Shown: positions 41,383-52,000 of the stretch, in pieces
Layout of the letters: every line of letters begins with the position of its first letter
How positions within the stretch are numbered: the first letter of the stretch is position 1
Assembly: GCA_964219355.1 (NCBI GenBank)
Contig: CAXPOZ010000004.1
Span: 124,001-188,000, forward strand
DNA: 64,000 nucleotides
Origin: Parvularcula sp964219355
GTDB lineage: Bacteria > Pseudomonadota > Alphaproteobacteria > Caulobacterales > Parvularculaceae
Reading direction: 5' to 3'
Notes under the pieces: model-generated
The model's database searches: none
What the model was told of the DNA's origin: nothing
The model's input: the letters and a program-made list of their open reading frames with translations, nothing else
Position numbers and translations under genes: made by a program

Positions 41383-42012
41383 ATGACTGACTGGATGGGT
41401 CTCGATCCTGATGACCGTACCGCAATTTTCATTGACGGCGCCAATTTATACAAAACCGCTCGCAATTTGGGCTTTGACATCGATTACAAGCGCCTGCTGC
41501 AGAAAACGCGGTCAGAGACGCGCCTTGTCCGGGCCTATTACTACACAGCGATGCAGGAAGACCGGGATCAGGATTACTCCCCGCTCCGGCCGCTCGTCGA
41601 TTGGCTCGACTATAATGGCTACCAGCTGAAGACGAAGATCGCGCGCGAATTTGTCGATGCGCAGGGCCGCAAGCGCTATCGCGGCAATGTCGATATCGAG
41701 TTGGCCGTCGACCTCGTCATGATGGCGCCGAAGCTCGACTGCATTGTCCTCTTCACCGGCAATGGCGATTTCCGTCATGCGATCGCCAAGGTGCAGGAAC
41801 AGGGCTGCCGGGTCGTCTGCGTCTCAACAACAGGGACCCAACCGCCCATGGCGAGCGACGAAATCCGCCGCCAAGCTGACCAGTTCGTCGACCTCACCGA
41901 TCTCGAAGATGTCATCGCCCGTAAGTCGGCCCCGCCGCAGCGGCGTGAGTCGAATGACGACGAGATCGAAGATGATGATTATGCGGAGGAGTTCAGCGGG
42001 TCCGATGGCTGA
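41383..42012 (+). CDS. NYN-domain protein (LabA/DUF88 family)
   Basis: A 209-residue protein with a PIN-like NYN fold, expected to be an RNase. Conserved acidic residues lie in TAIFIDGANLYKTARNLG, then GNVDIELAVDLVMMAP and CIVLFTGNGDFRHAIAKVQEQGC. The C-terminal ~30 residues are very acidic (SNDDEIEDDDYAEEF). LabA itself was named for a cyanobacterial circadian role, but the general function is unknown. ATG at 41383 with a weak purine-rich site. It overlaps the uracil-DNA glycosylase gene by 8 bases. Confidence 0.9.
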   Translation: MTDWMGLDPDDRTAIFIDGANLYKTARNLGFDIDYKRLLQKTRSETRLVRAYYYTAMQEDRDQDYSPLRPLVDWLDYNGYQLKTKIAREFVDAQGRKRYRGNVDIELAVDLVMMAPKLDCIVLFTGNGDFRHAIAKVQEQGCRVVCVSTTGTQPPMASDEIRRQADQFVDLTDLEDVIARKSAPPQRRESNDDEIEDDDYAEEFSGSDG

Positions 42013-42658
42013 GCCATCCCTGCCTGCCGAGCCGCCCCGCGACTGCCCTCTCTGCCCCCGCCTTGCCGATTTTCGCACCGCGACCGCCGTCGAGCACCCT
42101 GACTGGTTCAATGGCGCCGTCCCTTCCTTTGCCGCTGCCGGCGGGGATGAGACGGTCCGTGTGCTTATCGTCGGGCTGGCGCCGGGGCTACAGGGCGCGA
42201 ACCGCACGGGCCGCCCCTTTACCGGCGATTGGGCCGGTGACCTTCTATATGCGACGCTGCTCGACCATGGGCTGGCGCGCGGGGTCTATGACCAGCGGCC
42301 CGATGACGGGCTGGAGCTGATCGGCACGATGATCACCAATGCGGTGCGCTGTGTGCCGCCCCAGAACAAACCGACGGGCCCCGAGATCAATCAGTGCCGC
42401 CCGTTCCTGATCCGCCGGATCGAAACCCTTCCCAATCTTGAAGTCATGATTGCGTTGGGGAAGATCGCCCACGATTCCGTCATCCGCGCGATGGGTGCCA
42501 AGCTAAAGGATCATCCCTTCGGTCATGGCACGGAGTATCATCTTGACGGGCCTAACGGCCCCTTGCGGCTGCTCTCCAGCTATCACTGCTCGCGCTATAA
42601 CACGAATACTGGCCGCCTGACGCCGGAGATGTTCGCGGATGTATTCGGGATGATCTAA
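42005..42658 (+). CDS. Type-5 uracil-DNA glycosylase (UdgB-like)
   Basis: A 217-residue base-excision-repair enzyme that removes uracil and other deaminated bases. Family 4/5 iron-sulfur cysteines are visible at RDCPLCPRLADFR, NAVRCVPPQNKPTGPE and EINQCRPF. The motif GLAPGLQGANRTGRPFTGDW is the type 5 form of motif A, which lacks the polar catalytic residue of type 1 enzymes, and SSYHCSRYNTNTGRL is motif B. It overlaps the LabA-like gene by 8 bases and the convergent thiD gene by 4. Confidence 0.92.
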   Translation: MAEPSLPAEPPRDCPLCPRLADFRTATAVEHPDWFNGAVPSFAAAGGDETVRVLIVGLAPGLQGANRTGRPFTGDWAGDLLYATLLDHGLARGVYDQRPDDGLELIGTMITNAVRCVPPQNKPTGPEINQCRPFLIRRIETLPNLEVMIALGKIAHDSVIRAMGAKLKDHPFGHGTEYHLDGPNGPLRLLSSYHCSRYNTNTGRLTPEMFADVFGMI

Positions 42659-43464
42659 CGGGGACGGAAGCTGCCGTCCTCGCCTTCAATCAGTGCATGA
42701 TTAATCGGTCCGTGACCCTTGCCGAGACCCGGCGCGTGCTTGATGGCGGCTGCCACATAGGCGACTGCGCGGCGGCAGGCTTCGGGTCGGCTCATGCCTT
42801 GCGCCACCCCTGCCGCTATAGCCGATGCGAGCGAGCAGCCTGTGCCATGGGTGTTGCGGGTGACGAAGCGCGGATGGGAGAAGACCGTCCGCCGCCCCGC
42901 TTCGAAATAGAAATCCTCGACCGGATCGCCGGTCAGGTGTCCCGCCTTGGCCATGATGCCTGTTGCGCCCATATTGGCAAGTTTTGCGCAGGCAACAGCA
43001 AAGCCGTCCGTATCGTGAATGACTAGACCGGTCAGCATTTCTGCCTCTGGCACATTCGGCGTGAGGATGGTCGTGCGCGGCAGAAACTCATCGCGGATCA
43101 GCGCGGCGACACTGTCATCGCCGAGGGCATCCCCGCTGGTCGCGACCAGCACAGGGTCAAAAATAAGCGGGATGTCCGGCCATGGCGCCAGCGCTTTCAG
43201 GATCGCCTCGCCCGCCCCACGCGTGCCGATCATGCCGATCTTGATCGCGTCCGCCCCGATATCGTTGAGGACGACCCGGATCTGATCCGCCACCACCTCA
43301 TCGGGCACGGGATGGACGGCATGCACTTTCTCCGTATCCTGAACGGTGATCGCAGTGATGGCCGTTGCCGCATAGGCGCCCAGCGCCGTCACCGTCTTGA
43401 TATCGGCCTGAATCCCCGCGCCCCCGCCGGAATCAGATCCCGCGATGATGAGAACTCGCTTCAC
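42655..43464 (-). CDS. thiD: Hydroxymethylpyrimidine/phosphomethylpyrimidine kinase
   Basis: A 269-residue ribokinase-family enzyme that phosphorylates HMP twice for thiamine synthesis. Signatures: VLIIAGSDSGGGAGIQADIK at the start, TAITAITVQDT, and the C-terminal anion hole NTHGTGCSLASAIAAG. Its ATG overlaps the glmM stop by 4 bases. Confidence 0.96.
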   Translation of the reverse strand: MKRVLIIAGSDSGGGAGIQADIKTVTALGAYAATAITAITVQDTEKVHAVHPVPDEVVADQIRVVLNDIGADAIKIGMIGTRGAGEAILKALAPWPDIPLIFDPVLVATSGDALGDDSVAALIRDEFLPRTTILTPNVPEAEMLTGLVIHDTDGFAVACAKLANMGATGIMAKAGHLTGDPVEDFYFEAGRRTVFSHPRFVTRNTHGTGCSLASAIAAGVAQGMSRPEACRRAVAYVAAAIKHAPGLGKGHGPINHALIEGEDGSFRPR

Positions 43465-44825
43465 ACCGCAGCTTCGATCGCAGCGCAGATATCCCCGACG
43501 ACACGTTTGACGAGGGCTTCGTCCTCGCTCTCCGCCATCACACGGATGACAGGCTCAGTGCCCGATTTGCGGATCACGGTGCGGCCTTTGTCACCGAGCG
43601 CCGCTTCCGCATCGGCAATCGCCTTCTGGACTTTCTTGTCTTCGAGCGGCTCGCCACGCTTGTAGCGGACATTTTTGAGAAGGTTCGGGAAAGGCTCGAA
43701 TTTCGAGCAGACTTCCGAGACCGGCGCGCCAGCCTGCGCAACGACATTGAGGATCTGCAGCGCGGTGACGAGACCATCGCCGGTCGTAGCGTAGTCACTG
43801 AGCACGACGTGCCCGGACGGCTCGCCGCCGACATTGATGTCGCGAGCCCGCATCTGCTCAACGACATAGCGGTCGCCGACTTTCGTGCGCAGGAGCTCCA
43901 GCCCCAGCGTGCCGAGATATTTCTCAAACCCCATATTAGACATGACGGTCGCGACGACCCCGCCGCCGCGCAGCAATCCTTCTGCATGCAGAGAATGAGT
44001 GATGGTCGCAAGGATCTGGTCGCCATCGACGATCCGCCCGCGCTCATCGACGATGATCACGCGGTCCGCATCACCATCGAGCGCGATGCCGATATCGGCG
44101 CGGTATTCGAGCACCATGTCCTGCAGCTTGCGCGGCGCGGTCGAGCCGACATTGCGGTTGATGTTAAAACCGTCCGGCTCCGCCCCGATGGTCTTCACCT
44201 CAGCGCCAAGTTCATAAAGCACGGTTGGCGCCACCTTGTAGGCCGCCCCATTAGCGCAATCGAGGACGACGCGGAGCCCGTCGAGTGTCAGCCGCCGCGG
44301 CAGGGTCGATTTGGCAAATTCGATATAGCGCGCGCCCGCATCCTCAATGCGTTTGGCGCGCCCAAGCTCACTCGACGGAACAAGGCCGGCTTCGGTGCCG
44401 TCCTCCATCAGCTTTTCGATCTGCAATTCGGTCTGATCAGACAGCTTGAAGCCGTCCGGTCCGAAAAACTTGATCCCATTGTCATGATACGGATTATGAG
44501 AGGCGGAGATCATCACGCCGAGATCCGCGCGCATCGAGCGGGTGAGAAGCGCCGTTGCCGGGGTCGGCAGCGGCCCGAGCAGGATGACATCCATCCCGGC
44601 TGCGATCAGCCCGGCGGTCAGCGCCGGCTCGATCATGTAGCCCGAGAGCCGCGTGTCCTTGCCGATCACGACCCGGTGGCGGTGCTGGCCGCGCCGGAAG
44701 ACCCGGCCCGCGGCGATCCCCAACCGCATCAGCTGATCAGGCGAGAGCGCACCGGTATTGGCCATGCCGCGCACGCCGTCCGTACCGAAAATCTTGCGTT
44801 CAAAGGGCTGGTCGTCGCCGCGCAT
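43461..44825 (-). CDS. glmM: Phosphoglucosamine mutase
   Basis: A 454-residue enzyme converting glucosamine 6-phosphate to glucosamine 1-phosphate for UDP-GlcNAc, feeding peptidoglycan and LPS. Signatures: RKIFGTDGVRGMANTG, the phosphoserine loop VMISASHNPYHDNGIKFFG, the metal loop ALDGDADRVIIVDERGR, the sugar loop GGEPSGHVV and the phosphate site IRKSGTEPVIRVM. Start at 44825; some family members start eight residues later. In operon with thiD. Confidence 0.98.
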   Translation of the reverse strand: MRGDDQPFERKIFGTDGVRGMANTGALSPDQLMRLGIAAGRVFRRGQHRHRVVIGKDTRLSGYMIEPALTAGLIAAGMDVILLGPLPTPATALLTRSMRADLGVMISASHNPYHDNGIKFFGPDGFKLSDQTELQIEKLMEDGTEAGLVPSSELGRAKRIEDAGARYIEFAKSTLPRRLTLDGLRVVLDCANGAAYKVAPTVLYELGAEVKTIGAEPDGFNINRNVGSTAPRKLQDMVLEYRADIGIALDGDADRVIIVDERGRIVDGDQILATITHSLHAEGLLRGGGVVATVMSNMGFEKYLGTLGLELLRTKVGDRYVVEQMRARDINVGGEPSGHVVLSDYATTGDGLVTALQILNVVAQAGAPVSEVCSKFEPFPNLLKNVRYKRGEPLEDKKVQKAIADAEAALGDKGRTVIRKSGTEPVIRVMAESEDEALVKRVVGDICAAIEAAV

Positions 44826-44901
44826 GGAATGGCTCCTCCGTCAGGTATGTGCCCGTTACCACACACCCTTTAGCGCTCAAACATTGAGGAAGCTTTGCCT
44901 G

Positions 44902-45717
44902 TTAACTTCGCGTTTCCAATGCTTTCGTAACCGCGAGCGCCTGGCGGGTCGCGGCGACATCATGCACGCGGAACCAGCTGGCGCCCTGCCGCAATGCGGC
45001 GATCACCGCCGCAAGCGAGCCGCCAAGCCGTTCGTCAGCGTCTACGCCCCGGTCGAGGCCCGCGATGAAGCGCTTTCGCGAGGCGCCCAGCATGACCTCA
45101 CAGCCAAGATCGGTAAACGCCGACATATGCCGAATCAGCTCGACATTGTGCTCGACCGTCTTTCCGAACCCTATGCCGGGATCGGCGATCAACCGGTCGC
45201 GGGGAATGCCCGCCGCCTCGCAGGCCGCAATGCGGGCGGTCAGATAGTCCCGCACTTCAGAGACGACATCGTCATAATGCGGATCGTCCTGCATCGTCTC
45301 GGGCGTACCGCAGGCGTGCATCAGTATGACGGGCACGCCGAGACGCGCCGCCATCTCAAGACTGTCGGCCGCGAATTCGAGCGCCGTCACATCATTCCAG
45401 ATATGCGCGCCCGCAGCGATGGCCGCTTCCGCCACGCGAGGCTTACGGGTGTCGATGGAGAGGCGGACACCGTCTTTAAGATGCGGGACCAGCGCCTCGA
45501 TGACGGGCAGGACACGGTCCATCTCTTCGTTCTCGGAAACAGGCGCGGCGCCGGGCCTTGTCGACTCGCCGCCAATGTCGAGAACATGCGCGCCCTCCTC
45601 CATCAGCCGCACCCCATGGGCAAGCGCATGGTCGCGCGAGGCAAACCGTCCGCCATCGGAGAAACTGTCGGGCGTCACATTGATGATCCCCATAAGGGTG
45701 GGCACCGGCAGGCTCAT
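44902..45717 (-). CDS. folP: Dihydropteroate synthase
   Basis: A 271-residue TIM-barrel enzyme that joins p-aminobenzoate to the pterin pyrophosphate made by FolK; it is the sulfonamide target. Signatures: LMGIINVTPDSFSDGGRF, HVLDIGGESTRPGA, LIADPGIGFGKTVEHN and MLGASRKRFIAGL. It overlaps the upstream metallo-beta-lactamase-like gene by 4 bases (ATGA). The glmM gene follows after 76 bases. Confidence 0.98.
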   Translation of the reverse strand: MSLPVPTLMGIINVTPDSFSDGGRFASRDHALAHGVRLMEEGAHVLDIGGESTRPGAAPVSENEEMDRVLPVIEALVPHLKDGVRLSIDTRKPRVAEAAIAAGAHIWNDVTALEFAADSLEMAARLGVPVILMHACGTPETMQDDPHYDDVVSEVRDYLTARIAACEAAGIPRDRLIADPGIGFGKTVEHNVELIRHMSAFTDLGCEVMLGASRKRFIAGLDRGVDADERLGGSLAAVIAALRQGASWFRVHDVAATRQALAVTKALETRS

Positions 45718-46601
45718 TGCCCGGCCTCAGCGGTCTGGTTTTTGAGCGCCGTCTCGAACTCGTCTTCCAGCCTAGCCATCATCCGGGTGAAGAGTTCGGT
45801 ATTCCGGTAGGCATCGGGCTCGCCCGCTTCGGCTTTCAGGCGCTCAGCCATCAGGTTTGAGAAGCCGGGATGGTTGGCCACGAAGATATCCGACTGCCAA
45901 TCCTTCGTCACACGGAAGGTTTTTCGGTAATCCTCGACAATGCCCTCATATTGCGGCGGGACGAGCCGGTTTGCCGCGACCGTCGCGCTGCAGAAAATGA
46001 GAAGGTCGAGCGCCTCCCCGCCCTCCTCGATGCTCGTCCACCATGAGGTGCAGCCCGGTGAGTGCCCCGGCGTCAGTCTTGCGGTAAGGGTGATACCGCC
46101 GAGATGGATCTCTTCTCCATCCGTCAGGACACGGTCGACCTTGACCGGCGGCGCGTTGAAGGCCGCATTGTCCTCAGCACCAACATAAAAGCCGCCTTCG
46201 AGCTGGGCGACATCCTCAGACATGGCCCAGAACTCAGCCCCGGTGACCTCTTTCAGATAGGCAAGCCCGCCGGAATGATCGAAATGCGCATGGGTGTTCA
46301 GCAGGACCTTCACATCGGCGGGGTCAAAGCCCAGCTCACGGATGCTGTCGAGCACCTGATCTTCAAAGCCCGGCAGGCCGCCATCGATCAGGATATGCCC
46401 CTCCTCACCCGCGATGAGGAAGATGCCGAGGCCCTCCGTGCCGACGAAATGGACATTCCCGGCGATGCGGAAAGGATCGACCGGTTTGACCCAGCCCGGA
46501 TTTCCAGCGGCCCAGATCGATTTGGGACGCGGCGCCTCTTCGGCTCCGACAGAGACGGGAAGGCAGATGGCAAGCGTTGCGAAAAGAAGTGTTCTGATCA
46601 T
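45714..46601 (-). CDS. Subclass B3-like metallo-beta-lactamase
   Basis: A 295-residue MBL-fold protein with a signal peptide (IRTLLFATLAICLPVSVGA). All zinc ligands expected for B3 enzymes are present: NTHAHFDHSGG (HxHxDH), TPGHSPGCTSWW and FVANHPGFSN. The surrounding sequence (FVGTEGLGIFLI, GHILIDGGLP, PPVKVDRVLTDGEE) is B3-like rather than glyoxalase-II-like. B3 members hydrolyse beta-lactams in the periplasm, and environmental alphaproteobacteria often carry intrinsic ones; activity here is only inferred. The start at 46601 gives a TAATG overlap with the gene upstream. Confidence 0.85.
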   Translation of the reverse strand: MIRTLLFATLAICLPVSVGAEEAPRPKSIWAAGNPGWVKPVDPFRIAGNVHFVGTEGLGIFLIAGEEGHILIDGGLPGFEDQVLDSIRELGFDPADVKVLLNTHAHFDHSGGLAYLKEVTGAEFWAMSEDVAQLEGGFYVGAEDNAAFNAPPVKVDRVLTDGEEIHLGGITLTARLTPGHSPGCTSWWTSIEEGGEALDLLIFCSATVAANRLVPPQYEGIVEDYRKTFRVTKDWQSDIFVANHPGFSNLMAERLKAEAGEPDAYRNTELFTRMMARLEDEFETALKNQTAEAGQ

Positions 46602-47560
46602 TACCTGTTGCGGATAGCAGCCCATGCGCCACCCAACCAGCCGAATGAGACAAGATTAAGGGCAATCATGAAAAACAGGCTGGCGCCGAGGGTGACGACC
46701 AGCATGACCGCACCCAGTATCTTGCCTGCCATAGAGCCATCACCGAATTGCAGGCCCAAGCCCCCTGCCGTCAGAGACAGGATGAAGAGGATCAGCCAGA
46801 AGGCAAGGATGCAGGCGATGACGAGGATCTTCACAATGATCAGTGAGCCGATCAGGCGGAAGAAATTCCCGCCCGTCGCGCCGAGCGCGGCACCGAGACT
46901 GAAGCGATCTTCGATGGCGGCAGCGGGAATGATCATCAGCGACCGCAGGGTCACCCACAGCATCAAAAGCAGGAACAGCCATGGCAGGACATAAAGCACC
47001 CAGCCCATCGTAACGTCGCCGCGGAACAGGATCGACGACGCGATCCAGACCGTTCCCCAATAGAGCCCTGCGGTAATCGCGATCATCGCAATCGCATAGC
47101 AAATATAGACAAAGACCAGCCGTGTCTCGATGCCGGTCCAGCGCCAGTAGAAGTAGCCCTTGGGCAACTCGGTATCCCCTGCCGCCACCCTGAACAAAAG
47201 CACACTCATCGGCACGAAGACGATCCCGCCGAGCATCATGACAAGTAACCCGGGCAGGATGTTCAGCAGGCTGACCTCACCGACATATTCCTCGAAAATG
47301 GCCTCGACTTCGGCCTCGCTGATGAAAGCATCAAGCGGGCTGACCGCGAGCGTGGAGCGCGCCTCCATCTCGTCGATCAGCGCGAGGACGGCATCGGGAA
47401 ACCCCGGAATATTGAAGAGCAGCAGCGCAAAACCCGCGATCATCAGCGCCAGAAAGACAATGAAGGACGGCCAGCCGAGTCGGATCGCCGGCCATACATG
47501 CCGGAGAGAGAACTGGATTGACTGGACCGCCGTCTCGGCGATGGGAAGTTTACGCGACAT
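46601..47560 (-). CDS. Multi-span membrane protein (paralogue of the next gene)
   Basis: A 319-residue inner-membrane protein with about six spans. It begins with a soluble N terminus, then LGWPSFIVFLALMIAGFALL. A central RSLMIIPAAAIEDRFSLGAA matches RSLLILPSVAIEGRIQFGKA of the gene at 47647, so the two are tandem paralogues. A long charged loop (about 60-100) lies between the first two spans and is absent from the neighbour. No known domain is recognised. Start at 47560 rather than 47578 because GGGGG precedes it by a few bases; its TAA overlaps the B3-like gene's ATG. Confidence 0.75.
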   Translation of the reverse strand: MSRKLPIAETAVQSIQFSLRHVWPAIRLGWPSFIVFLALMIAGFALLLFNIPGFPDAVLALIDEMEARSTLAVSPLDAFISEAEVEAIFEEYVGEVSLLNILPGLLVMMLGGIVFVPMSVLLFRVAAGDTELPKGYFYWRWTGIETRLVFVYICYAIAMIAITAGLYWGTVWIASSILFRGDVTMGWVLYVLPWLFLLLMLWVTLRSLMIIPAAAIEDRFSLGAALGATGGNFFRLIGSLIIVKILVIACILAFWLILFILSLTAGGLGLQFGDGSMAGKILGAVMLVVTLGASLFFMIALNLVSFGWLGGAWAAIRNR

Positions 47561-47646
47561 ATCTGCCCCCGGCGCCACCTTGTCTCGCCGCTAAACGATA
47601 ACGCATCTGCTGCGCCTGCGCCATGGGGCACGCACGAAGGATGCAC

Positions 47647-48510
47647 TCAGTCCGCAAATTGCGCATCCGCGACCGTCAGGCTGTCCGGATTGTTGAAGCG
47701 CTGCCAGACGAGTCCGCCCAAGACGATATACACAAGCGAGAAGAAGAAGCTGACAATGGCCGACAAGGTCATGATCAGGATGTTCCCGAGACTCCAGCCT
47801 TCGAATGTCAGTGGTGTCAGTGAGAGCAGGAGACCGAGGACGAGTGCCGCCAGATATACCAAGATCTGCGCGACGATCATGGCAAGCATCAGGGCAATCT
47901 GCACGCCCAGCAGACGCCAGAAATAGCCTTTGGTCTGATCGAACGCTTTGCCGAATTGGATCCGGCCTTCGATCGCGACGGATGGCAAGATCAAGAGAGA
48001 CCTCACCATGAACCAGACGAACAGCAGGGCGAAGAACCCGAAGCCGACGAATTGAAGAGCCGTCATGACCCCTGCCGAGACACTCATCAGGCTGCAAATA
48101 AAGGTGAGCACCATAAAAGGCACCAGTGCTCCCAGCCCCGCGAAGCAAATCAGCAGGAAAAGCAAGATGGCCGCGAGCAGAAATTTCGTCTCGCGGTTGC
48201 CCCATTTCAGATAAAGTATGCTGCCGGGAATTTCCGCTTCATTGGCAGCCACTTGATAATGGCGAACTATTGTGGGGATCAGGACGATCCAGCCGAAAAA
48301 CGATAGCGCGACCCCTTTTACCCAAGACGCCCAGTCCGTGATTGCCGACTCATTCCAGCTGATTTGGGTGGTGCTCATCTCCATGAAAATGGCGCTCGGC
48401 ACCATGAGCAGAATGGCGGGCCAGCCCATTCGGACGAAATTCGCAAGCTGCTCTAGCGAGAGCCCCAGGCTTTCACCCGCCAGACCGCCAACTTTAATCT
48501 TGGGTTGCAT
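47647..48510 (-). CDS. Multi-span membrane protein
   Basis: A 287-residue inner-membrane protein with about six hydrophobic spans (for example FLLAAILLFLLICFAGLGAL and LGVQIALMLAMIVAQILVYL). It shares the RSLLILPSVAIEGR segment and overall plan with the gene at 46601, pointing to tandem duplication. Family and function are not recognised. The two sit between ftsH and folP, neighbours that are usually adjacent in alphaproteobacteria. Confidence 0.75.
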   Translation of the reverse strand: MQPKIKVGGLAGESLGLSLEQLANFVRMGWPAILLMVPSAIFMEMSTTQISWNESAITDWASWVKGVALSFFGWIVLIPTIVRHYQVAANEAEIPGSILYLKWGNRETKFLLAAILLFLLICFAGLGALVPFMVLTFICSLMSVSAGVMTALQFVGFGFFALLFVWFMVRSLLILPSVAIEGRIQFGKAFDQTKGYFWRLLGVQIALMLAMIVAQILVYLAALVLGLLLSLTPLTFEGWSLGNILIMTLSAIVSFFFSLVYIVLGGLVWQRFNNPDSLTVADAQFAD

Positions 48511-48580
48511 GACCGCCCCTCTCCCAATCTATACGATTGGTAACATGAAGAAGCCTGACGTCAATCGCGGCAGCTAAAAG

Positions 48581-48609
48581 AAAAAGAGCGGCCCCGCGAG
48601 GCCGCTCTT
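48581..48609 (-). terminator. Rho-independent terminator of ftsH
   Basis: A perfect 10-bp stem AAGAGCGGCC / GGCCGCTCTT with a 6-base loop; the minus strand ends in a T-run (TTTTTC). It lies 22 bases past the ftsH stop and separates ftsH from the membrane-protein genes. Confidence 0.9.
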
Positions 48610-48631
48610 CTTTATCCAATGTCTGTGACCG

Positions 48632-50548
<1,917 letters not shown>

Positions 50549-50600
50549 GTAGTGTCCTTCTCTAACCGGGCGTGGGAGCGCCCCGTAGCATCAAAGCCGT

Positions 50601-51956
50601 TCAGAAGCGGATAACGCGGCCCGAGAATCGTTCCTCGAGCAGGCTGTCCGCCTTAAATGTTCCCACATTATCTAGGAAGGCCTCGGCCTGCTTCCAACCG
50701 GAAAGCGCCGCGGCAATGAAATCCTGGCAGGCCGCAGGGATGTGGGAGAGTGCGTCCCCGCGAGTGAGACAAGGTAACGTCGAAATGCGCTGGCGATCCA
50801 GTGTCGATGTCGCAATGTCACGCGGCAAATGAGCGCCAAGGGGTTTTATGACGGTGTCCTCGGCGATGCTCTCCGGGACATGCACGATGAACCGCCGATC
50901 ATAGAGGTGCTTTTCGCCTGCTTTGACAGCGATCGGCTCAAAGCCCCCGGCTCCGTCGGCCCGGCCAAGAAGCGCCGCAGGCTCGCGGATAGCAATCGGC
51001 ATATTTCGTTCAAACTCAAAGTGATCGGGAATGAACGTCGTGCCTTCTAATGTGGCTTTTTCTGACGGGGCATAAGTCTCATAAGGCGTTCGATCGAACT
51101 GGCCCGAAGCTGCAAAAATCATTCGCCTGATAACTTCCGCGACCACCACTCCAGTGCGTGACAATACTGCTCCATCGGGAGCGCAATAAGGCCCCTCAAA
51201 GAGCGGTTCTTCGTGCTCGTATGACCCCAATTCGTCATCGAGTTGAGAACCCAAAACCATAGCTGCGATATATCGAACTCTGTTTGAAGTCCGGCACAGC
51301 GCCTCGACCGTCAGCAGATCCTGCTGTTCGAGTGCCGCAAGGAGGGCACGGATCCGCACCCGCTCAAAGCGGTCATCTTCGTTTGAGGGATCATGGCTGA
51401 CCGGCAGGTCGTGCTCCTCGGCATAGCTTTGCGTCTCCGCCCGGCGCACCCCGAGCAAAGGCCGGTAGAGCGTCACCGGCTCGCCCGCCCCGCCCGCGAT
51501 CAGGCGGGTTTCGGGCATCCCGGCGAGACCCCGGCCTGAGCCGCGCCGCAACCGCATGAAGACGGTTTCTGCCTGATCATCCGCCGTGTGTGCGGTGACG
51601 AGGGTTTCGAGCCCGAGCCTGTTGCAGGCTTCGCAAAGCAGCCGGTAGCGGGCGGTGCGGGCATTGGCCTGAAGGTTTCCTTTCCCTCGCTCATCCCGGA
51701 CGGGCGCAGCCCGATCCGGGATCTCACCTCGCGGAGGGAGATCCCCGCTTTCGCGGGGATGAGCGGAAGGTGTCCACAAAAGCGTCTCATGGCTGATGCC
51801 CCGGGCCGCGCACCATTCGGCGACTTTAGCGGCTTCATCCGCCGCTTCAGGCCGGAGGCCATGATCAACCGTCAGCGCGACGATTGGGATGTTTTTCTCA
51901 TGCAATACATGAAGAAGGGCGAAGCTGTCCGCTCCGCCCGAGACGGCGACCGCCAC
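50601..51956 (-). CDS. tilS: tRNA(Ile)-lysidine synthase with an in-frame repeat insertion
   Basis: A 451-residue N-type ATP-pyrophosphatase that adds lysine to C34 of tRNA(Ile)(CAU). The PP-loop VAVSGGADSFALLHVLH is only five residues from the GTG start at 51956 (GGGAGA 4-5 bases upstream). The frame is open upstream, reading LTADLKFDWALPPGDP, so a CTG at 52004 overlapping the cpoB stop as CTGA is an alternative start. VTAHTADDQAETVFMRLRRGSG is typical of the family. Between LLWT and NLQANARTARYRLL, about 30 residues (HPRESGDLPPRGEIPDRAAP) are encoded by a palindromic repeat. The C-terminal substrate domain appears intact. Confidence 0.93.
   Translation of the reverse strand: MAVAVSGGADSFALLHVLHEKNIPIVALTVDHGLRPEAADEAAKVAEWCAARGISHETLLWTPSAHPRESGDLPPRGEIPDRAAPVRDERGKGNLQANARTARYRLLCEACNRLGLETLVTAHTADDQAETVFMRLRRGSGRGLAGMPETRLIAGGAGEPVTLYRPLLGVRRAETQSYAEEHDLPVSHDPSNEDDRFERVRIRALLAALEQQDLLTVEALCRTSNRVRYIAAMVLGSQLDDELGSYEHEEPLFEGPYCAPDGAVLSRTGVVVAEVIRRMIFAASGQFDRTPYETYAPSEKATLEGTTFIPDHFEFERNMPIAIREPAALLGRADGAGGFEPIAVKAGEKHLYDRRFIVHVPESIAEDTVIKPLGAHLPRDIATSTLDRQRISTLPCLTRGDALSHIPAACQDFIAAALSGWKQAEAFLDNVGTFKADSLLEERFSGRVIRF
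51679..51770 (-). repeat. Palindromic repeat element inside tilS
   Basis: A 92-base element bounded by inverted ends (CCTTCCGCTCATCCC on the minus strand and GGGATGAGCGAGGGAAAGG). Inside are nested hairpins: CCCCGCGAAAGCGGGG, GATCTC...GAGATC and CCGGATCGGGC...GCCCGTCCGG. The core CGCTCATCCCCGCG...CGGGGATCT recurs at 57091-57118 and inverted at 57186-57218. Here it is read in frame as part of TilS. Confidence 0.75.
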
Positions 51957-52000
51957 CGGGTCTCCCGGCGGCAGCGCCCAGTCGAATTTCAGGTCAGCCG

